Positions 40,535 to 50,443 of a stretch of 64,000 bases of DNA are shown here, piece after piece. The position numbers and the translations under genes were made by a program. Below the pieces are notes generated by a model. It searched no databases. It worked only from the letters and a program-made list of their open reading frames with translations, and was not told the origin of the DNA. The first letter of the stretch is position 1; each line of letters starts with the position of its first letter. Source of the DNA: Diphasiastrum complanatum (taxonomy: Eukaryota; Streptophyta; Lycopodiopsida; Lycopodiales; Lycopodiaceae). The stretch covers positions 48,435,337 to 48,499,336 of the forward strand of contig CM055106.1 of assembly GCA_029204225.1 (NCBI GenBank). The letters run 5' to 3'.

Positions 40535-41030
40535 CTCGACCGATGCGCTACAGTCTTATCTCAACTGATGGCCTTCAGTTAGATCTCAACCGACACACTG
40601 CATCAGATCTCAACCGACGCCATCCTCTTCAATCTCAACCAATGGCCTTCACTTAGATCTCGATCGACGCTTCGGGTCAGATCTCAACCGACGTCCCTCA
40701 ATCAAATCTCGACCGACGCCTATTCACTCAAATCTCAATCGACGGTCAGTATTAAATCTCAACCGACGACCTCGCGTCAGATCTCGATCGATGACCTCAT
40801 GTTAGATCTCGACCGACGACCTCACGTCAGATCTTGACCGACGACCTTGCGTCAGATCTCAACTGACAACGCTTTGTGTTAGATCTTGACCGACGACCTC
40901 GCGTCAGATCTCGACCGATGCCCTCACCACAGATCTCGACCGACAGCTTTGCAACCGACCTCGATCGCTGTTTCCACTTCAGTTCTCAACCGACGGCTAA
41001 TCTCAGATCTCAACCGATCCTTTGACCGTC
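40535..41030. repeat. Minisatellite of about 28-bp units with AGATCTCGACCGAC core
   Basis: About 18-20 imperfect units, best form near CCTCGCGTCAGATCTCGACC followed by GACGA, spaced 25-45 bp. The core is the reverse complement of the TCGGTYGAGAT motif at 56880-57690 and 62213-62400. Confidence 0.85.
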
Positions 41031-41319
41031 CAGTCCATATTCACCAGGATTACAGTCACTACAACCACTCGTAACAATCGCATTGATCTGTCGAGACCAT
41101 TCTACACAGTGGCAACTGTATCCAAACATAGCGAACAAATGTACACCCCACGAACTCATCTCTGTTCTTGAGCCGTGGAGACTGCCACTGACCGTAGCAA
41201 ACCGCAATCCTACAACCCTATGACTACATTCGGCCGCCACAAACCGCAATAAGTCGCAATCCCACGGTCCTTGTCTACCCTCGATTGCCCCTGACCGCAG
41301 CAGACTGCAATCATACGGC

Positions 41320-41880
41320 CTACCCTTCCTCACCTCCAACCATCAGCATATGAGTATCTACACTCAAATATTCAGTCTCTTTATCAAGAGTATCAATCAA
41401 GAAATGACTGATATCCTTTATGGAATGTTCAGTAGTGGAGGATGAAGGGATCTCAGTATCAAGAATCAAAGTATTTGACTCTACTAGGATTTGTACCAAA
41501 AGGAAAAACACAAATCCGGTTTGATACTCTAGAAAATGACATTTCCGATTACAAACATTACATTTACTGGAATTCTTAAATTGATCAAAAAGTTTAGTGT
41601 ACATCCTGTCTACCCGCTGCTTATAATGAGAAAAAATATGTACAAGATCAATGAAATGCATAAACGACAAATTAGACGCAGAGATTGGAGGGGTACTTAC
41701 TATATCCCTGAATCTGATAAACTGGTCATAAAAAACATTAGGACTCCGTTGTGCTATACTGAACACATTTAGAAAAGGCCGGAAGAGGGACTTGAAGTAC
41801 TCTATGCGCTCAGTTATACCGAACTCAAAGAGAAAACTAGACAACAAACGTTCACGACTAGGATCAGAGGAGGAAGCCAT
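41320..41880 (-). CDS. Leftward gene of unit A, unrecognised CxxCxxxC protein, partial
   Basis: Minus-strand frame from ATG at 41880 (MASSSDPSRERLLSSF). It shares about 55-60% of residues with the protein starting at 47778: FIRFRDIVS, LSFMHFIDLVHIF, KQRVDRMYTKLFDQFK, then CNVCNRKCHFLEYQTGF, then DISHFLIDTLDKE. The cysteines (CxxCxxxC) suggest a small metal-binding site. Similarity to the other copy ends near 41335, where unrelated sequence begins, so this unit is cut on the left. It is divergent to the H3-like gene at 42731 and shares its control region. No known family is recognised. Confidence 0.6.
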   Translation of the reverse strand: MASSSDPSRERLLSSFLFEFGITERIEYFKSLFRPFLNVFSIAQRSPNVFYDQFIRFRDIVSTPPISASNLSFMHFIDLVHIFSHYKQRVDRMYTKLFDQFKNSSKCNVCNRKCHFLEYQTGFVFFLLVQILVESNTLILDTEIPSSSTTEHSIKDISHFLIDTLDKETEYLSVDTHMLMVGGEEG

Positions 41881-42730
41881 TGACTAGTATTGGATCTATG
41901 CGAGAGGGGAGTAACCGAAGATGAAGGGACAACAGTATGCACGCACAGAAGCGATATGTACGAACAACGTATCGCTCTTGTGCGCGTAAAGAAACATAAT
42001 ACAATAAGGGAACAAACAATTCGCGCACAGAAGCGATATGTGACAAAAATAGATATAAAATACGTGCGCAGAGAACCAATATGAGGGAAACCTGGGAAAG
42101 TCGAGAAAAATAGGTTCTCGGGGATCATGTCCTTTATAGTCATCTCACACATGCGAGTCAACGGTCAACTGCCCATGTGTCATATGATGATTTGTTGAAA
42201 ATTGTCGACACGTGTGAAGTCATACAGAATGCATGTTTCTAATTCGTTGTCGCTTGACACGTGTCGTAGGATGATTCGCAAAAAATATTCCACATGTGTG
42301 AATCCGTATCAGAGATATGTGTCATATTCGGATTGGTTGCCGCTTGACACATGTCATAGGATGATTCGAAGAAATATTCCACACGTGTGAAGCCATGTGT
42401 CAAAATTTGATTCAATGGAGTGTGACACATGTTGATGGCTGATTCGTTAGTTTTTAGACACGTGCGGACGGCACGTGCAACCACACACGTGCGAAAAAAT
42501 CATTTACACATGTTCGCGAGCTCGGAGGTAGTTTCACTTGTTTTCTTTCGAGTTTCGTGCCATATCGCTTCTTTGCACGCCTTCTTTTCTCCGCTATCTC
42601 CGTCTCCTTCTGTATGTGCACAAGAGCGATATCACCGTCGTACATATCGCTTCTGTGCATAGTTAGTTTTTTGTCTCGTTGTTTTTGTTTTCCACACTCG
42701 CACAAGAGCGATACGTCCTATACTGCCCTC
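41881..42730. promoter_or_regulatory. Divergent control region of unit A with GCGATAT motif arrays
   Basis: Motif GCRCANAAGMGCGATAT or variants: left group 41942-41957 (+), 41971-41986 (-), 42022-42041 (+), 42064-42083 (+, weak); right group 42562-42580 (-), 42616-42632 (+), 42644-42660 (-), 42699-42716 (+). Between the groups is a block of ACACGTGT/ACATGTGT sites with two about 90-bp units (starting near 42249 and 42339) containing CGCTTGACACRTGTCRTAGG. The last right-hand motif ends 14 bp before the ATG at 42731. The same layout occurs at 47779-48471. Confidence 0.8.
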
Positions 42731-44481
42731 ATGTCTAGGGTCAAACAGAACCAGAGGGATTTCTTCACTCCTGGGGCTGTATCCACTAGTACCCTAAACC
42801 CTAAACCCTAAACCCTAAACCAAGCATAACATGAGCAAATGGCTCTCTGAGATTAAGAAATATCAGAGATCTACCTTGCTCCTAATACCCAGATCCCCCT
42901 TCTACAAAACTGTCTATCTGATTACCCAAGATAATCTGTAGAGTGCTGTCAGGTTCACACTTGGAGCATTGCAGTGTTTGCAGGAGTCCGCGGACGACTA
43001 TTTGGCTCTTTTTTTTGAGGATTCGTTTTTGCTTTCCATCCATGCCAAGCGAGTGACCATAATGCCCAAAGATTTTTAAATCCTATATAGAATGAGGGAG
43101 AGATTTTCTAGACTTCACAAGGGTGAACCCGATGCTCCCCAGGACAAACCCCTTGATAGGACCAACCTACCCACCAAGAGGCCTCGCAAGCAACCTGCCC
43201 CCAGAAGGAGCAAGCCATCCTCTTCTTAGGCTCCCAAAAAGGTCCGACGTATGACCCTCCAAGCTTCCACATCTGGAGGTGATGGAATTGTAAATATTGT
43301 AGCTCTTGATACTGTGGTTGATTCAGCCACAAAAATTTTGGACATTTCCTCCGTTGTAGATTCTCTCCCGCCTCCTCCCATTAATGTCAAACTTGTAGCA
43401 TATTTAGATTTTGATAATTATTTAAAGTTTGAGAAAGATATTTCAGATGCGATAGATAGTATCGGCATGCCAATCCTCTTCCAAATAGAAGAGATTGGTT
43501 TTACACTTGATTTTAGAATTCCAGATTGTTTGCAGATGAAGGATAGAAGGGCCTCTATTAGCAATCCAGTGATCGAGGCTGGTCTCCCCTTACTGCAATA
43601 TGATATAGCAAGGGATTCCATGAAAGAAATGTCGGTTCTCAGCAATTTTTTTCTGCAAGGCATCAAGGACAACAACGACACTTTGTCGCACTGTATCCTT
43701 GGTGCTTGCTCACCTGCTGTGAAGTTTTTGTTGATGCATATCATACCAAGTATGTCTAACTCTTTACTTGTCAAGTTCATTACTTGTCTACTTCTTTACT
43801 TGTAATTACTGTATCATTTATCTAATGAAATTATTCATGATTTTTTGCAGTGATCACTGGAGCTTAATTGTAATTTCTGTAAAAATCACAAATAATAATA
43901 TCGTGTAAAGATGAATTCTACTAGCAACACACATAAAGATATTGACTCGTTGCTACCGGAGATATGTAAATATTTTCCAATAGAAAAATCCCACGACAGG
44001 GAAATGTGAAATTGTGAGCATTGAGGTAATCATTGAACATTTCTGGTGTATTTTGGTTTATCATCATTGTTAAGCGACAATACTCTCATCCCATTATTAA
44101 TCAATTGAATGTATTGCAGACACCCCAACAAAATGACTCATTTAGTTGTGCTTGGTGTACTCTATACAATGCAAAGTTATTTTTCAAGTGGTACAATCTT
44201 CAGGAGGATGTTGATATTTCAAAGGTGAATTATTAGCCCTTTCTATTTTATCTTCATGTAAACTATTGTTTGTTATTAATATTCATCTAATACAGTGTTT
44301 ATTGCAGTTTGCCCTAGGTGACTATACTACTGGCGAAGTGTACAAATTTCGACAGGAGATCATTCTTAGTCTATTGGCCAGGTCAACTACTGGACCAAAG
44401 GCTGATGTTGGGCTGTCTAAGCCAGACGATGTTCAGATTTTAAATAAGGCTGGGCAATTTGTAAATATCGAAGCTAAATAG
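42731..44481 (+). CDS. Histone H3-like protein joined to Ulp1/C48-type cysteine protease, unit A (degraded)
   Basis: The start MSRVKQNQRDFF resembles the H3 tail (ARTKQTARK). From 42834 come LSEIKKYQRSTLLLIP, ALQCLQESADDYLALFFED and SIHAKRVTIMPKDF, which match H3 aN, a2 and the loop before a3. A basic linker (TKRPRKQPAPRR) leads into the frame at 43251-43805, with VIEAGLPLLQ and SVLSNFFLQGI as in the N-terminal part of Ulp1-like proteases. After probable introns come DHWSLIVIS (near 43856, catalytic His), QQNDSFSCAWCTLYNAKLFF (near 44128, Gln and Cys) and the end YKFRQEIILSLLAR. Histones pack DNA; C48 proteases remove SUMO or process viral-type proteins. The gene is no longer fully open. Conserved partner at 48472. 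I know of no described H3-C48 fusion. Confidence 0.75.
42792..42821 (+). repeat. Interstitial telomere-type repeat (CCCTAAA)4
   Basis: Four perfect CCCTAAA units plus CC, the plant telomere repeat, inside the N-terminal coding part of the H3-like gene of unit A. It is absent from the same place in unit B. Confidence 0.95.
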
Positions 44482-44841
44482 ATAGACATAGAGAAATAGA
44501 ATTATAGAGATAAAGACATATAGAAACAAAATCATTTCAAACAGATGTACAAAATCCCCAAATTCGGGTGATCTTTTATTGAATACAGATACCAATTTGT
44601 ACAATTGATTGTATGGATTTTCATTGTTCTTCTACAATGTTAATATTTGTTGGAAGATCCTTGCAGGGTGTTGTGTTTTCCTATCTTTAATCTGCATGAA
44701 AGATAAGCAACTTGTTAATTTCTCTATTCTCTAATAAAGTTAAATATATGATCATTGACTGATTTACAAATCAAAATTAAAATCTTACAAGCTTTCCATT
44801 GATAATAAATCTGAAGTATTCTGGTAGAATTTCATTGTGCA
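44482..44841. other. 3' region of unit A, convergent to the BAH-like gene
   Basis: No gene. The region 44482-44690 still matches the sequence after unit B's protease (49823-50075), with TTTATTGAAT, a TTGTTC-TACAATG stretch and AGATC-TTGCA in common, so the repeated unit extends beyond the coding end. Confidence 0.6.
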
Positions 44842-45996
44842 TTAAGACCGCTCTTGTCTGATATAACTCAAGCTCCAATGATCCTCCACTATAATTGTAG
44901 TTAGCATATCTTCATTGTTAAAAATGTGGACTTCTTTTCGATTTGTGTGATCATCCATTTGAAGGTCTTGATTGAGTGACATCCATGTCCCACTTATTCG
45001 TTTCCATCTCTGGTAACTGAATGTAAGACTAAGCATTTGTCTTGCAATGCAATAACGAAATATCATACATGATTTTTTTATTCTACATTCAATATCTCCA
45101 ACTGCCTTGCATTCCCAACCCACATCCATCAGATCTGAAAGAGTGTCATCTGGCACATCCTTACAAACAAATAATGTTGGTGTTCTACGAACATTTGCAT
45201 TTGAAAGAAAAATCTACAAATACATATAAGGATAGGAACCAACTTAATCTATTGACTTTTGATCCAGTGCTAGCTTTCATTGAGTTTTTCAAATCTAATA
45301 GTAATTTGCATCTAAAAGATTCTGACACCATACTATCAAGTGCAAGCCATTCATCACTTCCAAAATGTGGCAGTGGTATATCTTCAAGCTTTCCGAAACC
45401 TCCATGCATATCTGGAATGTACTTGGGCTCATAGAAAAATATACCACTATCTTCAAGCTCCTTAGAAGTTCTTCCTCTGTATTGTAATTTTCCAATATCC
45501 GAATGAATCACATCCAATATACCTGCTAGGGATTGTGCTGGCTCCCATTCGCTTATGCTGGATGGATATAAATCTGCAAGAATGCAATACATATATGATA
45601 ACTGATATGATTTCAACAAGTTTCAAAAGCATGAATGTTATAATATAGATCCCAAATTTTTTTAAACTTACAGTTACATTTTTGGCGATCATGAATATTG
45701 AAATCTTGTAGATACAGCTTTGAATGCATATACACATGCTGAACCAAGACTTCTGAGATTGATTGCCCTCCTGAAGAAGTCCTAAAATCAAGGATCTTTG
45801 CTTTCCAATATGATTTGAATGTCATCTTTGCTTTCTTTTTTGGTCTAAACAAGCCTTTTGAGGATGGATGCAGTAGAACCCATGAGTTTTTTATATATCT
45901 TGTTGGTTTCCAAAATCTGGCATCATCCTTCTCATTGTGAAGAATCACCGATTCAATTTTAGATCTTGGTCTCCTGGCCATATCGATTGGTTCCAA
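44842..45996 (-). CDS. Unrecognised multi-exon gene, possibly BAH-domain-like
   Basis: Exons read right to left: 45980-45690 (MARRPRSKIESVILHNEKDD; SWVLLHPSSKGLF; YWKAKILDFR; VLVQHVYMHSKLYLQDF), about 45575-45215 (SSISEWEPAQSLAGILDVIH; FFYEPKYIPDMHGGFGKLED; SDEWLALDSMVSESFR) and about 45170-44842 (LMDVGWECKAVGDIECRIKK; EDHWSLSYIRQERS). The pattern of a 'WKAKILDF...VLVQ..Y' segment followed by 'I.DVI...FFYEPKY' recalls BAH domains, which read chromatin, but the match is weak and by eye only. Exons are open and splice-like sites flank them. It is convergent to the H3-protease gene of unit A and lies downstream of the unit B leftward gene. Unit A lacks this part. Confidence 0.45.
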
Positions 45997-46222
45997 AGTT
46001 TAGCGCCAAATTCTCAAATCTATGAAATGCCAAATCGACTCAATGTTATATGATACTTATTCAATGTGAATGGATAACTGGACCACAGTAATAACATGTG
46101 GTAACTATGCTTACTGTCTAACTATGATGCATGTCACCAATTCCTATGCATGTGATGACTTACTGTTGGCAAACCTGTGTAGTTTGAAATTTATGAACAT
46201 ATTAACCAGTGGGGTTAAATAA

Positions 46223-47778
46223 TTAACTAGAGACAATGTCGTCGGGTAGATTCACATGTTTGGGGCAGACACTATCCACCAATAGCATTTTCCCATCCTG
46301 CCTGGCGGCAAATTCAAATTTTTTAAAAGTTAATTCTAATAACTTTATTATTTCTAAATGTGCATTATCCTTGTTTCCACTAAGTTCAATATAAGTAGAG
46401 TACAATGAATAATGGGAGCTCGTTAAAGGAACATTCCCATCAGTAAAACCTAGAATGTTCAAAACATAAGATCTTTTAACAAAAATGACCTTATTCATCT
46501 TAACAAATTTATGTCCTCCTAGGTAAAAAGATAAAGCTTTAACTGCCCTTATTAGAGTCTCCCCAACTGGGCTCAGTTTCGAATGAGCAATACAGATCTC
46601 ATTCTTTAAAAAATGCCTAAGATAGTGGCCAAGTCCACTATCCCTCTGGAACGAGAAAGCATGTTGTCTGTAACCACTTTGTCATCAATTACGAGGGCAT
46701 CCTGCAATAAAAAATAAGTTTAAAAATTAAACATTTAGTAGTTAACAACATTCTTAGGCAAGGAAGTTAAAACACTTACACATTCTTCATCATCAATAGC
46801 AACCAGATCCAAATGATTAATATTATGGCCACCTACTGAAGAAGAATCATCTGTGAAATGCATTAATGATGGACGAGGGAAGCCCATTTGAGATTGAAAT
46901 GCCATGAATTCTTCATCAAATGGTATGCTTTGTCCATGCTCAACAAAATTTGACAAAGCTTTCGTTAGGCATCCTTCACTGATCATAAGTCCATCCTCAT
47001 CATCATAATCAATTCCAGGCACAAGGTCATCTATTTCAAAATCTACAATGTCGGAGAATTCAAAAATTGTGCTAGATAATAACATAGCACCTCATTCTCA
47101 CGATAGTCAAAGAACTGACACAAATCAGCTGTAGTAAAATATATATCGTCATTTACATGATACACAGGAAATTAAAAAGACATTTAGATTCATCTCCAGA
47201 CATTGATTCATCAGCAATAATATTAGAGCCAATGAAAGAATCCCGAAGCACTTCAGTATTAAAAACAAGAAAATCACTATCCTTATCAAAGGTGTCGATA
47301 AGGAAGTGACTAATGTCTTGAAAGGCTGATTGAACTGAGGATGATGCAATCTGAGGATCAGAAACAACAACTGCCTCATCATTTGGGATTTGAACTAACA
47401 TGGAAAGTATGAAACCAGTCTGGTATTCAACAAAACAACATTTCTCCTTACAGTAAGGACAATCGAAGTGCTTTTAAATTGCTCAAACAGTTTAGTAAAC
47501 ATTCTATCCAGTCTCTGCTTAAATTGTGGAAAGAAATGGACAAGATCAGTAAAATGCATGAAGGAGAGTGGACCTATGGAGATAACATGTATACTGACTA
47601 TATCCCTGAATCTAACATAGTGGTCAAAAAATACTTCAAAATTGGGTTGCGCAATCTTGAAAACATGTAAATATGGGCAAAATAGGGTGTGAAAGTAGTC
47701 TAAGTTTTTAGTAACTCCAAACTCAGTAAGAAATGCACTTAGGTTGCTGTCATGGCTAGATTCGGAGGACAACACCAT
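46223..47778 (-). CDS. Leftward gene of unit B, unrecognised CxxCxxxC protein
   Basis: Starts at ATG 47778 (MVLSSESSHDSNLSAFLTEF). It shares FVRFRDIVS-like, LSFMHFTDLVHFF and KQRLDRMFTKLFEQFK stretches with unit A (41880-41320), then a CPYCKEKCCFVEYQTGF-like motif near 47440 and DISHFLIDTFDKD. Further acidic exons follow: 47085-46735 (DIVDFEIDDLVPGIDYDDED; MAFQSQMGFPRPSLMHFTDD) and 46498-46223 (FVKRSYVLNILGFTDGNVPL; KKFEFAARQDGKMLLVD). Whether these last exons belong to the same gene is uncertain. No family is recognised. The frame is not fully open. It diverges from the H3-like gene at 48472. Confidence 0.5.
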
Positions 47779-48471
47779 CGGTCTCGGGCAGATATCGCTC
47801 CTGTGTGTGAGATAAGCAAACCGGAGAAAAGAGATTGTAAAGAACGCGCACAAGAGCGATATGTATGGAGGATAGCAATGGGATATCGCACTTGTGCACA
47901 GGTAGATGGCAAGCAACAACAGATAACACAAATAGCGCACACAAGAGCGATATGCCGTGAAAATCGAGAAAAAAAACAAAAAATTAATCGGGTTGCGTGT
48001 CTTTTATAGGAAATTTTTCACCAACGGTCAACAGACACGTGTTGGCTCCCCATTGTTTCATATGTTTACGCGCGTGTGAAATGACAACTGGACATGTGTC
48101 ACGTGATCATTGCTTGAAATGGCAACACGTGTCACTACCATACGAGCTGACAGTTCACACGTGCAAACTACGATATAAAACTCACAATTTACGAGGCATT
48201 TTTTTCACATTTTTTTTTTGCTCCGCATATCGCTCTTGTGTGCCACTAGCTCATGTGCATTTCTACCCTTTCATTCACACAGGTCCAATATACCGTACAC
48301 AGTCTCCGCATATCGCTCTTGTGTGACCCTTTACTATATACTCTGGTACTACTCATACTACTTGGGCACAGGTCTAATATACCCATACAGAATTTCTGTA
48401 CATATCGCTTGCACCCTTCCCCTTCCAATCTCGCTCATCGCGCACAAGTGCGATATCTCTCAAACTACCTC
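47779..48471. promoter_or_regulatory. Divergent control region of unit B with GCGATAT motif arrays
   Basis: Left group at 47792-47810 (-), 47845-47864 (+), 47883-47900 (-) and 47935-47954 (+); right group at 48226-48245 (-), 48308-48326 (-), 48401-48414 (-) and 48439-48458 (+). Weaker CACAGGTCTAATATACC-like copies lie near 48280 and 48366. In between, near 48026-48165, are ACACGTGT-type sites. The nearest motifs lie 13-14 bp from the ATGs at 47778 and 48472. This is the same layout as in unit A although most of the surrounding DNA differs. Confidence 0.8.
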
Positions 48472-49822
48472 TATGGAGAGGAAAAAGCAGACAAAGAGAG
48501 ATTTTCTCTCTGTTCATACTTCCTTAGCCCCTGCCGTTGCCATAAATCCTCCTACTCGAACTAGAAGGCGCAACCGCAACGGGTGACTCTCTGATATTCG
48601 AAAATATTAGAGGTCAACCAATCTGTTAATTCCAAAAGCTCCATTCTACCGTGTTGTCCGCCACATCACTAGGGAAGATCTCGATAATATAGTTAGATTC
48701 ACACCCGGGGCACTTCAGTGCCTTCAAGAGGCTGCTGAGGATTATCAGAGACTTTTCTTTGAAGACTCATTTTTGCTCGCTATACATGCCAACAGAGTTA
48801 CAATTATGTCTAAATATTTTCAACTACTATATAAGATGCGGGATAGATACTCCAAATTACATATGGGTGAGCCATCTGCTCCCAGACCTGATCCAATAGA
48901 TAGGACTGACCTCCCGACCAAGAGGCCTAGGAAGGAGCCAACCCCCAAGAGAGCCCCAAAGAAAGTTAGGAGGGCTATTATTACAAACTCTTTGTAATCT
49001 CACCTTGTTGATAATTTAGATACGGCTGCACTAGATTCGGTTGCTACAAATAGATACCAAGTAAGACAATTTAAATGCTTCTTGCTGTTTAAAGCTTTGT
49101 CATTGGCATTATCAATGGAAATAGTTCTCAGAATTGCAGCTAATGGACTCTCTATCTTATTTTGCAGTGAGCACTAGAGTTTAAACCTAATCTCTATTCA
49201 GAGATCTATAGATAATGGTATTAAAGTGTTTTGTGTAAAGACGAACCCAGCTCCAATACGCATAAGGATATCGGTTTGATCTTGCCAAATATATGTAAAT
49301 ATATTCAGGTAGGTGTTGGCCAGGCAACTGAATGGCAGATCATCAATTTGGAGGTAAATTATATCATTTTTAACAACATTTTCAAATCAGCATTCTAATG
49401 TATTTGTTTAGTTCTAATACATTCTGTCTCTTAATTGATGTCTTGTTGTCACCCCAGCAAAATGATTCATTCAACTGTGGGTGGTACACTTTGTATAATG
49501 CAAAGTTATTTTTTCAGTGGTTCATCCTTTGACAAGATGTTGGTATTTCGAAGGTAATTTATTCCTTTTTTTTTTTTGGAATCGTGATTATTTTTTCTAT
49601 TCTGTAATTTTACAAAAAATAACTAATATGTGAATATTCTATCTTGTAGTTTAAACTTCTTGAATAAACATCAAGCCGGGTGTACAGATTTAGGCAAGAA
49701 ATTATCCTGAGCATACTGGCGAGGGCAAGGCTTCAGCCACCCATTGTTGATGATGGTGCTAAGGATGATGTTATTATACTAAATAAAGATAAAAAAAATA
49801 TAGATAGCACAAGACAAATATA
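48472..49822 (+). CDS. Histone H3-like protein joined to Ulp1/C48-type protease, unit B (degraded)
   Basis: The start MERKKQTKRDFLS is close to the H3 tail ARTKQTARK, keeping R-x-K-Q-T-x-R with the lysine at position 4. The fold region near 48595-48850 has RSTNLLIPKAPFYRVVRHI, RFTPGALQCLQEAAEDYQ, LFFEDSFLLAIHANRVTIM and LLYKMRDRYSKLH; compare H3 RKSTELLIRKLPF, ALQEAAEAYLVGLFEDTN and AIHAKRVTIMPKDIQL. A basic linker (KRPRKEPTPKRAPKKVRR) follows. The protease part is shorter than in unit A but keeps SSNTHKDIGLILPNICKY (near 49250), QQNDSFNCGWYTLYNAKLFF (near 49460) and YRFRQEIILSILAR (near 49685). Introns are likely. The gene is not fully open. Similarity to unit A ends near 50075, where a CACTA fragment begins. 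Confidence 0.75.
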
Positions 49823-50079
49823 GATTGCACAAATATATAATTGATAGAGAAATATACATTGACATATCAAATGCTGCTCCATTTTATGAATTGGGAGCCC
49901 AAAATACATGTACTGATGCCCAACTTGCGCTTTCGTTTATTGAATGAAAGAGTCTATACACAGATTTTTACTGAACTTTATTTGAAGCTATTGTTCCTCC
50001 ACAATGGTGATTGTTGTAGGTAGATCTTTGCAACACGTTATCAGCTCCTGTCTTTTTCGCAACTATGACAAGACAAATA

Positions 50080-50443
50080 TTAGTGAATGTGTATTGGATC
50101 CTATGCACATATTCAAAAACGTCGGTGAATTACTATGGAACCACATCATTGGCATAAAATACAACTCCGCCGCTCGTTAAGATCTACAAGCGACCGATGT
50201 GAAAAGACCTTATTAGATTCAATACACTGAAGGTGGAAATGAGATTCTACCTAGCGTGCCTTGGATTCTTACAAAAGACAACTCTCACATGTAAAACAAG
50301 TCATAATACAAATGAGAACTCCAACAGGCTATGCACATTCTTTATGCAAAAAATTTACCAAAGATGGTAAATTAAGTGGATTGAAATCACATGATTGGCA
50401 CAAGATGTTGCAATTCATACTTCCACTTTCTATTCGAGGTCTC
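50080..50443 (+). pseudogene. CACTA transposase fragment, cut by copia element C4
   Basis: DPMHIFKNVGELLWNHIIG (near 50098) and HVKQVIIQMRTPTGYAHSL, LKSHDWHKMLQFILPLSIRG (50295-50440) match the middle of the transposase at 35295-39104. The match stops at 50443, exactly where the LTR of C4 starts, and does not resume in the window. Confidence 0.85.

Noticed and set aside
42239-42484. Proteins read through the divergent control region of unit A
   Set aside because: The region is made of repeated palindromic sites; the frames are not shared with unit B.
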